DNA from: Reyranella sp.
Lineage (GTDB): Bacteria; Pseudomonadota; Alphaproteobacteria; Reyranellales; Reyranellaceae
Assembly: GCF_017305915.1 (NCBI RefSeq)
Contig: NZ_JAFKJN010000035.1
Coordinates: 1 to 64,000, forward strand
Direction of reading: 5' to 3'
Length of the DNA stretch: 64,000 nt
In this document: positions 7,748 through 15,732 of the stretch, in pieces
Numbering within the stretch: the first letter of the stretch is position 1
How the letters are laid out: each line of letters starts with the position of its first letter
Position numbers and translations under genes: made by a program
Notes under the pieces: generated by a model
The model's database searches: none
What the model was told of the DNA's origin: nothing
Seen by the model: the letters and a program-made list of their open reading frames with translations, nothing else

Positions 7748-8211
7748 CCGACCGCTATTTCGAGGACTTCAAGCTCGGCGAGCGCTTCGTCAGCGGTGGC
7801 ATGACCTTGACCGAGGCCGGCATCATCGAGTTCGCACGCCAGTGGGACCCGCAGCCGTTCCACATCGACACCGAGTTCGCGAAGAAGTGGCAGTACGGCG
7901 GCCTGATCGCCTCAGGCCTCCACACGATGTGCGTGACGCTCAAGCTGTGGCTCGAGCTGGGCGTGCTGAAAGCCTGCAGCCTGGGCTCGCCGGGCCTCGG
8001 CGAGACGCAGTTCCCGCGGCCGGTGCGCCCCGGCGACACGCTGCGCGTGGTCACCGACATCGTCGAGCTGCGCGCCTCGGCCTCCAAGCCCGACCGCGGC
8101 ATCTGCCGCCTGCGCCAGGTCACGATCAACCAGCGCGGCGAGCATGTGATGGAACAGGAGACGACGGTCTTCCTGAAGCGCCGCCCGGTGACGATCGCCG
8201 CGGCGCGCTAA
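7744..8211 (+). CDS. MaoC-like hotdog-fold dehydratase
   Basis: 155 residues with the hydratase-2 signature: WDPQPFHIDTEFA followed by GGLIASGLHT, where the aspartate and histidine are the catalytic pair of (R)-specific enoyl-CoA hydratases. The size matches single-domain MaoC proteins. GTG 7744 overlaps the GNAT stop (GTGA). It probably hydrates an acyl-CoA, but no other fatty acid gene is adjacent. The gene is followed by inverted-repeat element C. Confidence 0.88.
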   Translation: MTDRYFEDFKLGERFVSGGMTLTEAGIIEFARQWDPQPFHIDTEFAKKWQYGGLIASGLHTMCVTLKLWLELGVLKACSLGSPGLGETQFPRPVRPGDTLRVVTDIVELRASASKPDRGICRLRQVTINQRGEHVMEQETTVFLKRRPVTIAAAR

Positions 8212-8220
8212 CTCTGCTCT

Positions 8221-8340
8221 CCCTCCCCCGAAGGGGGAGGGTTGGGGAGGAGGTCACGCTGCTGACGCCTTCGCTTCTGATGGTGGCCTCATGGAAGCGG
8301 CGATCCCCCTCCCTAGCCCTCCCCCTTCGGGGGAGGGAAC
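8221..8340. repeat. Inverted-repeat element C (CCCTCCCCC hairpins)
   Basis: The same 21-base palindromic hairpin, CCCTCCCCC then GAA or TTC then GGGGGAGGG, occurs at 8221-8241 and near 8318-8338. The flanking TTGGGGAGG and CCTCCCTAG are also complementary, so 8221-8258 and about 8301-8338 form one long imperfect inverted repeat. It lies between convergent genes (MaoC-like and Nudix). Confidence 0.75.
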
Positions 8341-8345
8341 ATGAA

Positions 8346-9011
8346 CTAGCGCCAAGCGAAGACCGGCTGCTCGAAATGGTCGACGCGGGTGTCGCGGCCG
8401 GCCAGCGCCACTTCCTTGAATTGGTAGAGCACCGCCGCGGTCGGCGCGTTCACCGTCGCCACCGGCAGCGGCAGGCGGATGATCGGCCGGTCGGACTCCG
8501 GGATCGGCACGATCTCCGGCGAATCGGAACGGAACAGCTCGGCGCAGCGGATGCGATAGGCCGCGGCGACCTCGCTCGGGCTGGGCTTGAGCTCGATCGC
8601 GCCGCCAAGCCACACCACGACCGGCGCGATCAGGTAGCCCGAGCGCGTCGGATAGTCGTCGAGCGTGCCCAGCACGTCGTCGATCGAGGCGAGCACGCCC
8701 AGCTCCTCGTGCAATTCGCGCAGCGCGGTGTGCCGGATGGTCTCCCCGGGATCGACGCGGCCGCCGGGCAACGCCCACTGCCCGCCGTGCGCGCGCAGCC
8801 TGGGCGTGCGCTTGGTCAGCAGGAACGCCGCCTGCCCCGGCACGTCGCCCTCGATCACCGCGATCGCGACGGCGGCATGGCGCAGGCTGCCGGGATCGCT
8901 CTTGCGGCGCACCTCGAACCGGTCGAGATGACCCTTGATCGTCGTGCGTAGGGACTCGTTGAACGGAAACTCGGTCACGCTAGCGTTCACTGGGGCCTTC
9001 TGAACGTCCAT
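8346..9011 (-). CDS. Nudix hydrolase (CoA pyrophosphatase-like)
   Basis: 221 residues with a complete Nudix box at about 83-105 (GGRVDPGE, then RELHEELG), matching G-x5-E-x7-R-E-U-x-E-E-x-G-U. The ligands for Mg and pyrophosphate hydrolysis are all present. The N-terminal RRKSDPGSLRHAAVAIAVI and the overall length resemble CoA or NADH diphosphatases, but substrate cannot be read from sequence. ATG 9011 overlaps the end of the PmtA-like gene by 25 bases; the alternative GTG 8990 would overlap its TGA in a GTGA arrangement and is equally plausible. Confidence 0.85.
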   Translation of the reverse strand: MDVQKAPVNASVTEFPFNESLRTTIKGHLDRFEVRRKSDPGSLRHAAVAIAVIEGDVPGQAAFLLTKRTPRLRAHGGQWALPGGRVDPGETIRHTALRELHEELGVLASIDDVLGTLDDYPTRSGYLIAPVVVWLGGAIELKPSPSEVAAAYRIRCAELFRSDSPEIVPIPESDRPIIRLPLPVATVNAPTAAVLYQFKEVALAGRDTRVDHFEQPVFAWR

Positions 9012-9580
9012 ACCACGGCGGGCGGCACGTTACGCCAGATCCGCCGGCCGTGCGCGCCGACCAGATGCAGGCTTTCGCGCAGCGCTTTCGGCACCGGCGG
9101 CGCGGGGCCGTAGGTGAACTGCACCAGCGCCGCGCCGCGCGGCAGCGCCTCGAACACGCCGTGCACGATGCCGGTCACCACCTCGGCCGGCAGCGACAGC
9201 AGCGGCAAGCCCGAAACCACCGCCGCCACCTTGTCGACCTCGTGCATCTGTAGGAGCCGCGCCAGCCGCGCCGCATCGCCCTCGATGATCGCCGGCCCGT
9301 CGAAGTGGCGGCGCAGGAAAGCGGCGAGCTCCGGATCGCGCTCGACCAGCGCCATCCGCTCCGCCGGGATGCCGGTGGCGAGCATCGCCTTGGTGACCTC
9401 GCCCGTCCCGGCGCCGAGCTCGATGACATGGCCGTCGCGGCCCTCGATCTCGGAGACCGCCGTCCGCGCCAGCGCCTCGGCGAGCAGCCGGCCGCTCGGC
9501 ACCACCGCGCCCATGGTGAGCGGCCGGCGCAACCAGCGTTTCAGGAACAGGGCTGTGCCCGCGGGCTCCGCGGTTGGCAT
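8987..9580 (-). CDS. SAM-dependent phospholipid N-methyltransferase (PmtA-like)
   Basis: 197 residues with the class I SAM-binding motif VIELGAGTGEVTKAML and the acidic VERDPELAAFLRRHF, followed by VVSGLPLLSLP. The start LFLKRWLRRPLTMGAVVPSGRLLAEALA is typical of alphaproteobacterial PmtA, which methylates phosphatidylethanolamine toward phosphatidylcholine at the membrane surface. It lies 3 bases after the GH17-GT2 gene and overlaps the Nudix gene, so the three form one operon. Related rRNA dimethylase-like folds are possible but less likely. Confidence 0.8.
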   Translation of the reverse strand: MPTAEPAGTALFLKRWLRRPLTMGAVVPSGRLLAEALARTAVSEIEGRDGHVIELGAGTGEVTKAMLATGIPAERMALVERDPELAAFLRRHFDGPAIIEGDAARLARLLQMHEVDKVAAVVSGLPLLSLPAEVVTGIVHGVFEALPRGAALVQFTYGPAPPVPKALRESLHLVGAHGRRIWRNVPPAVVWTFRRPQ

Positions 9581-9583
9581 GGC

Positions 9584-12376
9584 CTATTGTGCGGGCTGCA
9601 TCGCCGGTGTGGCAACCACCGGGGCCGGCGCGGTTTCGTAGATCGCACGGGCGTGCCGCATCTGCTCCATCGCATTGACGACGGAGATCACGACCGCCGC
9701 CGCGAACGGCAGCGACTGCACCAGCATGAACATCGACCACAGCCGCGCTTCGGGATCGATCGCGCCCGAGCTCATCCACAGCGCCGCCGAGGCCAGCCAC
9801 AGCAGTGCCGTCAGCACCGCCTCGCCGCGCGCCATGCCGAGCGCCATGGCGAGGGTGGCGCGCTCGTCCATCTTGGGCGTACGCATGAAGGGCAGCCGGC
9901 TGGTCGCGAGCCCGTACAGCACCGCACGGCCCACCGTGTAGGTCAGCGCCAGGCCCGCCAGCGACGCGCCGAGGCTCTGGCGGAAGCTGCATCTCACGCG
10001 GTCGGCGTAGAGGCCGAAGGAATAGACCAGCTTGAAGACGAAGATGCCGATGGTCGGGATGATGAACTCCGACGGCGGCAGGCCGACCGGCTTGATGCCG
10101 AACAGCGGCGGCACCAGAACGGCCAGCACCCAGGCCAGCCCCGCCCAGGTGAAGACCAGGTTGAGCGCATCGGCGAACCACGGCAGCCAGCCGGCGACGA
10201 AGTGGTACTTCTGCCAGAAGGTGAGCTTGGTGGTGTTGGAGAACACCTTGCCGGCATGCGCCTTCATGATCTGCATGGCGCCGTAGGCCCAGCGGAAGCG
10301 CTGCTTCTTGTAGCCGGCGAAGTGATCGGGCGTCAGCCCGTGGCCGAAGCGCTCGCGGCTGTACATCGCGCCGTAGCCGGTCTCCATCAGGCGGAGGCCA
10401 AGCTCGGTGTCCTCGGTGATGCACCAGGTCGCCCAGCCGTTCATCTCCTCCATGGCGGTGCGGCGGACCAGCGTCATGGTGCCGTGCTGGATGATGGCGT
10501 CGTACTCGTTGCGCAGGCACATGCCGATGTCGAAGAAGCCGGCATATTCCCAGTTGAGCATTTCCTTGAAGCGGTCGCCGGTCCAGTCGCGATGGTCCTG
10601 CGGGCACTGCACGTAGGCGATCTTGGCGTCGTCGAAGTACGGCACCACGCCCTTCAGCCAGTCGGGCCGCACCATGTAGTCGCTGTCGATCACGCCGATC
10701 ACCTCGGCGTCGGGCGCGGTCTGGCTCAGCACGTAGTTCAGCGCGCCGGCCTTGAAGCCCTTCATGACGTCGAAGTGGAAGAACTTGAAGCGCTCGCCGA
10801 GCTGGGCGCAGTAATCCTGCACCGGCCGCCACACCGCGGGGTCCTTGGTGTTGTTGTCGATGACGATGACTTCGAAGTTGGGATAGTCGAGCGCGGCCAG
10901 GGACTCGATGGTCTGGATCACCATCGCCGGCGGCTCGTTGCAGATCGCGAGATGCAGCGAAACCTTGGGCCAGTGCCGGTCGGCCGGCTGCCGGGCGATC
11001 ATCTCGGCCGCGGGCAGCGCCTCGCGCGTCCAGCGATTGCGCCAGATCGTCTCGCAGAGCTCGAGCGCCTGCACCAGCGCCATGCCGAGGCTCAGCACCA
11101 GGAAGAAGGCGAGCGCGCCCCAGCCGACGATCTCGCCAGTCACCATGTAGGTGCCGGCCGCCACCGAGGCGCCGTACGCCACCGCGCTGGTCGACAGCGC
11201 CGCCAGGCCGCAGAAGGCGAGCTGCCCGGCGATGCGCAGGTTGCGCCAGTACCACAGGAAGACCAGCATCAGCGGCAGCGCGCCGGCCAGCGACCAGGCG
11301 GCATAGACCGACCATTGCGGGAAGGTCTGGATCGGCCCGGTCCATTCGAACTTCTGCTGCCGGTCGGCGTTCCACAGGCCCCAGTAGCCGCCCGCCTTGC
11401 CCTCGAGGTCGTAGGACTTCCACGGCTGGTCGACCGCCTCGACCACGAAGTACTGGATGTTCTGCGCCTTCAGCCACGCGACCATGTCGCGGACGGTCCT
11501 GGCCTGCTCGGCCGGTGTCGCGCGCTTCAGAAAGCCGGTCCCTGGGCTGCGGCGGGTGGCGCCGTTCGACGGCCAGCCGACCTCGGTGACGATGATGTTC
11601 TTGTTCGGATAGGCCTTGCGCAGCTGGCCAACCTTGTCCTGCAGGTACTCGAGCGGCGTCTGGCTCGACTGCTCGTCCCAGTAGGGCAGGATATGGACGG
11701 CGAGATAGTCGACCTCACGCGCGAGCTCGGGATAGTTCAGCCAGATGTGCCAGGGCTCGGCGGTGCTGACCGGCACCTTGACGTTGCGCTTGACGTTCCT
11801 GATCTCGCGGATGAGCTGGGCCGGGCTGGTAGCGTTGGGATCGCGCAGGTTCTTCTGGCCGTCCCAGCGCAGGATGTTCTCGTTGCCGACCAGCACCCGC
11901 TCGATGTTGGGATTCTGGTTGGCCATGCGGATCAGCGCCCGCGTCTCCTCCGCATTGACCTCGCCCGCCTCACGGCCGAACTGCAGCTTGGCCTCGTTGG
12001 CCGAGTAGATCCATGCGCCGGGCACCAGCTTCAGCCCGACCCTGGCCGCGATCTCGGGCATGTAGTCGCCGCCGTCGGTGGTGCGGTAGGTACGGACATA
12101 CTGGACCTTGCCCGCCAGCATCGCGAAGTCGCGCTCGATCTGCTCGCGGCGCGGCCGGACCGGCGGCGGCGGCTCATCGGTGAAGGCGGTGCGCAGGAAG
12201 CTCACGACGCCGCTCGACTTGCCGGCGATCGGATCCTGGTCCCTGGCCCAGGGGGCGTAGGTGACGCCCTGCAACGGCAGCTCGACGTCGGCGGCAGCGA
12301 CCGTTCGGTCGAGCCACCGCCACCCCGCGATGGTCGCCATCCCGGCAAGAATCAGAACCAGCCCGACTCGGAACAT
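9584..12376 (-). CDS. Membrane beta-glucan synthase: GH17 domain fused to GT2 glycosyltransferase (NdvB/NdvC-like)
   Basis: The 930-residue protein begins with a signal/anchor helix. A GH17 (glucan 1,3-beta-glucosidase-like) domain at about 34-325 keeps both catalytic glutamates (GNE at 164-166 and TEVGWPS with E265). Helices follow at about 355-440, then a processive GT2 domain with D-x-D at 564-566, TED at 654-656 and Q-x-x-RW at 692-696, and a helical C-terminus. This layout is known from NdvB/NdvC-type proteins that make periplasmic or cyclic beta-1,3/1,6-glucans. It is first in an operon with PmtA-like and Nudix genes. Confidence 0.88.
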   Translation of the reverse strand: MFRVGLVLILAGMATIAGWRWLDRTVAAADVELPLQGVTYAPWARDQDPIAGKSSGVVSFLRTAFTDEPPPPVRPRREQIERDFAMLAGKVQYVRTYRTTDGGDYMPEIAARVGLKLVPGAWIYSANEAKLQFGREAGEVNAEETRALIRMANQNPNIERVLVGNENILRWDGQKNLRDPNATSPAQLIREIRNVKRNVKVPVSTAEPWHIWLNYPELAREVDYLAVHILPYWDEQSSQTPLEYLQDKVGQLRKAYPNKNIIVTEVGWPSNGATRRSPGTGFLKRATPAEQARTVRDMVAWLKAQNIQYFVVEAVDQPWKSYDLEGKAGGYWGLWNADRQQKFEWTGPIQTFPQWSVYAAWSLAGALPLMLVFLWYWRNLRIAGQLAFCGLAALSTSAVAYGASVAAGTYMVTGEIVGWGALAFFLVLSLGMALVQALELCETIWRNRWTREALPAAEMIARQPADRHWPKVSLHLAICNEPPAMVIQTIESLAALDYPNFEVIVIDNNTKDPAVWRPVQDYCAQLGERFKFFHFDVMKGFKAGALNYVLSQTAPDAEVIGVIDSDYMVRPDWLKGVVPYFDDAKIAYVQCPQDHRDWTGDRFKEMLNWEYAGFFDIGMCLRNEYDAIIQHGTMTLVRRTAMEEMNGWATWCITEDTELGLRLMETGYGAMYSRERFGHGLTPDHFAGYKKQRFRWAYGAMQIMKAHAGKVFSNTTKLTFWQKYHFVAGWLPWFADALNLVFTWAGLAWVLAVLVPPLFGIKPVGLPPSEFIIPTIGIFVFKLVYSFGLYADRVRCSFRQSLGASLAGLALTYTVGRAVLYGLATSRLPFMRTPKMDERATLAMALGMARGEAVLTALLWLASAALWMSSGAIDPEARLWSMFMLVQSLPFAAAVVISVVNAMEQMRHARAIYETAPAPVVATPAMQPAQ

Positions 12377-12588
12377 TTAAACGGCGATCGCTCCGGCATA
12401 CCGCCGACGATCATCGCTCGCGCTCCTTGAGATCACGGTCGCCTGTCTCTTGCGGTCGACACCCTCGACGCAAGACCCATGCCGGATCGGCTCAAAAAGC
12501 GGCGAGCCGAAAACCACGCGGCGGCCGGGGCGATCTATAGCCGGTGCCCCGTCGGTCGGTAAAGAGTGAGCGCGCAATCGTGGCCGAA

Positions 12589-13575
12589 ATGTCAAAATCC
12601 CCGGCCATGGCCGCCGCACTCGATCCCGCATCGCCCGTTCCCGCCTCGGTTCCGCCGGAGGTTGCCGATACCCATCGTCCGGCCGATCGCTACGGATGGC
12701 TGGCGGGCACGGGTGCGCGGTTGCGCTATGCCTGTTGGAACGCCAGCGGAACAGCCCGCGCGACTGTGATCGTTTTGGGCGGGCGTGGCGAATTCATCGA
12801 GAAGTACGCGACCGAGGCGATGGGCGAACTGTTGCTGCGCGGCTTTGCCGTGATGTCGCTCGACTGGCGCGGCCAGGGTCTGAGCGATCGTCCGCTTCCG
12901 GACCGGCACGAGGCCGGCCACATCGACCGGTTCGAGACCTACATCGCCGACCTGCGGCTTTTCATCGATACCATCGTCGGGCCGAATACGCAGGGTCCGG
13001 TCATCGTGCTCTGCCATTCGATGGGCGGCCACATCGCGCTGCGCTACCTCGCCGAGCAGGGCGGGCCGTTCACCGCGGCGGTGGTCTGCTCACCGATGAT
13101 GGCGCTGCCCAGGGAAGGCGTGCTGAACACGGCCCTGACCCTGGTCCCCGGGACGTTCGATACGCGCGATCTCTACGGCACCCCGCCCTTCTCCTGGGTC
13201 GCCGGCGACGGCAAGGCCAACAACGTCACCCACGACGCGCGCCGCTTCCACTGGAACGCCGCCTGGTTCGAGGCCGACCCGCGGCTGTCGCTCGGCGGCC
13301 CGACCCTGGGCTGGGCTCGCCAGGCGGTCCGCTCCATGCACCTCACCCGCCTGTCAGGCTACCTCGAGCGCATCGCGCTGCCGGCCCTGATGTTCAGCGC
13401 CGGCCAGGACACCGTCGTCGATCCCACCGTGCACATGACCGTCGCGATGCGGATGAAGCACTGCCGGCTGGTCACTTTCGACACGGCAATGCACGAGATC
13501 ATGATGGAGACCGACGATATCCGCGCCCGCTTCTGGACCGAGTTCGACGGCTTCATCGCCCCCCTCCTCTCCTGA
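12589..13575 (+). CDS. Alpha/beta hydrolase (lysophospholipase/monoglyceride lipase type)
   Basis: 328 residues with the nucleophile elbow VLCHSMGGH (S144), DWRGQGLSDRP upstream, a candidate acid in SAGQDTVVDP and the histidine in TAMHEIMME. This order fits the serine hydrolase_4 family, which cleaves monoacylglycerols or lysophospholipids. ATG 12589 is chosen; GTG 12580 and GTG 12544 are in frame. The 212-base gap to the divergent glucan synthase should hold both promoters. TSUP follows after 10 bases, likely in the same transcript. Confidence 0.82.
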   Translation: MSKSPAMAAALDPASPVPASVPPEVADTHRPADRYGWLAGTGARLRYACWNASGTARATVIVLGGRGEFIEKYATEAMGELLLRGFAVMSLDWRGQGLSDRPLPDRHEAGHIDRFETYIADLRLFIDTIVGPNTQGPVIVLCHSMGGHIALRYLAEQGGPFTAAVVCSPMMALPREGVLNTALTLVPGTFDTRDLYGTPPFSWVAGDGKANNVTHDARRFHWNAAWFEADPRLSLGGPTLGWARQAVRSMHLTRLSGYLERIALPALMFSAGQDTVVDPTVHMTVAMRMKHCRLVTFDTAMHEIMMETDDIRARFWTEFDGFIAPLLS

Positions 13576-13585
13576 GTTTAACTGA

Positions 13586-14323
13586 ATGTCGCTTCTCCAA
13601 ATCGCGGTGATCGCGGTGGCGTTCGTCGTCGCCGGCATCGCCAAGGGCGCGATCGGCATGGGCATGCCGCCGATCGCCATCGGGTTGATGAGCTTCGCCG
13701 TGCCGCTGGAAAGCTCGATCGCCATCATGATCGTGCCGACCATGGTCACCAACGTCTGGCAGGCGATCTATGGCGGCGGCTTCAAGCCCTTGATGCGCCG
13801 GTTTGGCACCATGGCGGCCACGGCGATGATCGGCATCCTGGCGGTCGGCCTGCTGCTGAGCGACCTCGGCTCGCCCGGCACCGCGGGCTGGGTCGGCGTG
13901 CTGCTGGTGCTCTATTCGATCATCGCGCTGACGCCCTACCGGCCGCGCGTGCCGCGCTCTGCCGAATGGTGGGCCAATCCGGTGATCGGCCTGGCCAGCG
14001 GCGCGGTGGCCGGCAGCACCGGCGTCGCGGCGGTGCCGTTCCTGCCCTACATGCAGTCGCTCGACATGGACCGGCACGAGTTGGTGCAGGCGCTGGGCAT
14101 CATGTTCCTGTTCATCACCGGCATGCTGGCGGTGTCGCTCGCCCTGCACGGCGCCTATCACCTGACCAACAGCATCGCCGGCGTCGCCGCCGTGGCGCCG
14201 ACCATGATCGGCGTGTGGCTGGGCCAGCATGCCCGCCGGCGGCTGTCGGCCGAGACGTTCCGCAAGATCTTCATCTTCGGCATGATGGCGGTGGGCCTGC
14301 ATCTCGCCCGCGCCTTGCTGTAG
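13586..14323 (+). CDS. TSUP family transporter (TauE/SafE)
   Basis: 245 residues with about seven hydrophobic helices. It has the duplicated glycine-rich helix start typical of TauE/SafE proteins (VAGIAKGAIGMGMPPIAI near the N-terminus and GLASGAVAGSTGVAAVPFLPYM in the second half). Members export sulfite, sulfoacetate or related anions, or import them; the substrate cannot be told here. It lies between the hydrolase (10-base gap) and the phosphatase gene (8-base gap) on the same strand. Confidence 0.87.
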   Translation: MSLLQIAVIAVAFVVAGIAKGAIGMGMPPIAIGLMSFAVPLESSIAIMIVPTMVTNVWQAIYGGGFKPLMRRFGTMAATAMIGILAVGLLLSDLGSPGTAGWVGVLLVLYSIIALTPYRPRVPRSAEWWANPVIGLASGAVAGSTGVAAVPFLPYMQSLDMDRHELVQALGIMFLFITGMLAVSLALHGAYHLTNSIAGVAAVAPTMIGVWLGQHARRRLSAETFRKIFIFGMMAVGLHLARALL

Positions 14324-14331
14324 AACGAACC

Positions 14332-14886
14332 ATGCCTCTGCCCAACCACCGCCTGATCATCTGCGGCATCCCCGAGCTGCCGCAGCATTCCATGCTCGGC
14401 GTCAGCCACGTGCTGTCGATCATCGACACCCACGAGCCCGTGCCGCCGGCGCTCGGGGAGTTCCTCGACATCGACCATGAGCTGATCCGCTTCGACGACG
14501 TCGTCGCAGAATATCCCGGCTTCGAGGCCTGCACGCCCAGGCATGTCGAGCGCCTGCTGGCGTTCGGCGAGCGCGCCCACGCTCACAGCGACAGCCATAT
14601 CCTCGTCCATTGCCACGCCGGCATCTCGCGCTCGCAGGCGGCGGCCGCCATCCTGATGTGCCAGCACGCGCCCGGCCGCGAGGAAGAGGCGTTCCTGCGC
14701 CTGCTGAAGTTGCGCCAGCATGGCTGGCCCAACACCCGCATGGTCGAGTTCGCCGACACGCTGCTGAAGCGCGATGGCGCGTTGATGAACGGGTTGATGG
14801 CCTATCGCCGCGCCATGATCGCGGCCAAGCCGCATTTGCGCGACGTCATCCGCAACATCGGCCGCGGTCACGAGCTGCCGGCGTAG
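14332..14886 (+). CDS. Protein tyrosine phosphatase-like protein
   Basis: 184 residues with the cysteine phosphatase loop VHCHAGISRSQAAAA (C94-x5-R100), where the cysteine would be the nucleophile and the arginine binds phosphate. The N-terminal IICGIPEL and SHVLSIIDTHEP resemble dual-specificity-like phosphatases found in alphaproteobacteria. No clear general-acid aspartate can be assigned by eye. The 3' end overlaps the convergent Rieske gene by 19 bases. Confidence 0.8.
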   Translation: MPLPNHRLIICGIPELPQHSMLGVSHVLSIIDTHEPVPPALGEFLDIDHELIRFDDVVAEYPGFEACTPRHVERLLAFGERAHAHSDSHILVHCHAGISRSQAAAAILMCQHAPGREEEAFLRLLKLRQHGWPNTRMVEFADTLLKRDGALMNGLMAYRRAMIAAKPHLRDVIRNIGRGHELPA

Positions 14887-15665
14887 GCCTCGTCGAGCTG
14901 CTTGTGGAACGCGGCCACCAGCGCGCCGCCTTGTGCCGGCGTGCCGCTGGCCCGTTCGGTCTGCAGGCGCTCGCAGGCCTCCTTGATGGCCGTCTGCGCT
15001 TCGGCCGCGCCGCCGTAGACATGGGTGAACAGCTTGGTGCGCAGGAAGGTGTGCGGCACCACCTGATCGACCAGCACCGCCGGCCCTGAGCGGCGCACCG
15101 CGAGCAGCGGCGAGAACCAGCCCGGCTCGCTGCCGAGCAGATGCTCGACGCAGACCTTCCAGTTGCAGGCGATGTCGGTGACGGCCGTGCCGCTGTAGGG
15201 CTGCTCCGGATCGGTCGGGAAGACGCCCGGCACGCCCTCGTCCATCGCGAAGAACACCAGCCCGGCCGCCTGCCGCACCGGCAGCGCCTGCAGATCGTTG
15301 GCGCCGGGCGAGCTGTCGGCCGGCGCGACCGGCGGCGGCGCGCTCAGGAACTTGCCCTGCAGGTCGTAGGTCCAGCCGTGGAAGCGGCATCGGAAGCTCG
15401 CGCAACTGCCCGTCGGCTGGCCTGCCACCGGCATATTCTGGTGCCGGCAGGCGTTGCGCAGGACGCGCACCGCCCCTTCCTTGTCGCGCACGCCGAGCAC
15501 GCTCCAGCCGCCTACCGACTGGGCCAGGAAATCGCCTGTTCTGGCGATCTGGCCTTCGGCGCAGAGCGGCAGCCAGGCCCGGCTGAACAAGGTGCGTTTC
15601 TCGGCCTGGAAGGTGTCACCTTGGGTGTAGTCGGTCGTTTGTATACGAACTCTCCCTGAAACCAT
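14868..15665 (-). CDS. Rieske [2Fe-2S] protein, short oxygenase-alpha-like
   Basis: 265 residues. The Rieske ligands are C73-R-H75 and C93-R-F-H96, spaced C-x-H-x17-C-x2-H. Similarity to ring-hydroxylating oxygenase alpha subunits continues to NWKVCVEHLLG (about 168-177), but the protein is far shorter than the usual 400-plus residues. The usual E-x-YHC-x-x-H segment that carries the non-heme iron histidines is replaced by SEPGWFSPLLAV. It may be an electron-transfer protein rather than an oxygenase. ATG 15665 is chosen; an operator-like GTATAC site lies inside the first codons. It diverges from the HDO gene. Confidence 0.8.
   Translation of the reverse strand: MVSGRVRIQTTDYTQGDTFQAEKRTLFSRAWLPLCAEGQIARTGDFLAQSVGGWSVLGVRDKEGAVRVLRNACRHQNMPVAGQPTGSCASFRCRFHGWTYDLQGKFLSAPPPVAPADSSPGANDLQALPVRQAAGLVFFAMDEGVPGVFPTDPEQPYSGTAVTDIACNWKVCVEHLLGSEPGWFSPLLAVRRSGPAVLVDQVVPHTFLRTKLFTHVYGGAAEAQTAIKEACERLQTERASGTPAQGGALVAAFHKQLDEAYAGSS
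15638..15649. promoter_or_regulatory. Operator candidate 2 (TTTGTATACGAA)
   Basis: A near-palindrome centred on GTATAC (15641-15646), sharing the TTGTATAC core with the perfect palindrome at 15691-15700. The centres are 52 bases apart, about five helical turns. It overlaps codons 6-9 of the Rieske gene, as expected for a downstream repressor site. A GntR-family regulator is encoded 1.4 kb away in the same cluster. Confidence 0.5.
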
Positions 15666-15671
15666 GTCAAT

Positions 15672-15699
15672 TTGACGAAATCGGTTATTCTTGTATACA
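15672..15699 (+). promoter_or_regulatory. Sigma70-type promoter of the HDO gene
   Basis: TTGACG (15672-15677), 16 bases, then TATACA (15694-15699), reading toward the HDO gene at 15733. The expected start site is near 15706, leaving a leader of about 27 bases with a GGAGG ribosome-binding site at 15720-15724. The -10 hexamer lies inside the palindrome TTGTATACAA, so a bound regulator would block it. Confidence 0.65.
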
Positions 15700-15700
15700 A
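15691..15700. promoter_or_regulatory. Operator candidate 1 (TTGTATACAA)
   Basis: A perfect 10-bp palindrome in the divergent gap between the Rieske and HDO genes. Palindromes with a central GTATAC or similar core are common for FadR-subfamily GntR regulators, and such a regulator is encoded at 17039. Another 11-base palindrome, GTCAATTTGAC, lies at 15666-15676 next to the Rieske start codon. Confidence 0.55.
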
Positions 15701-15732
15701 TTTTCTCCACCAGACACTTGGAGGAAGTCACC

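Noticed and set aside
9305..12430. Very long open frame (over 1,000 codons) antisense to the glucan synthase
   Set aside because: It only mirrors the third-position GC bias of the real gene, which has complete GH17 and GT2 motifs on the minus strand.
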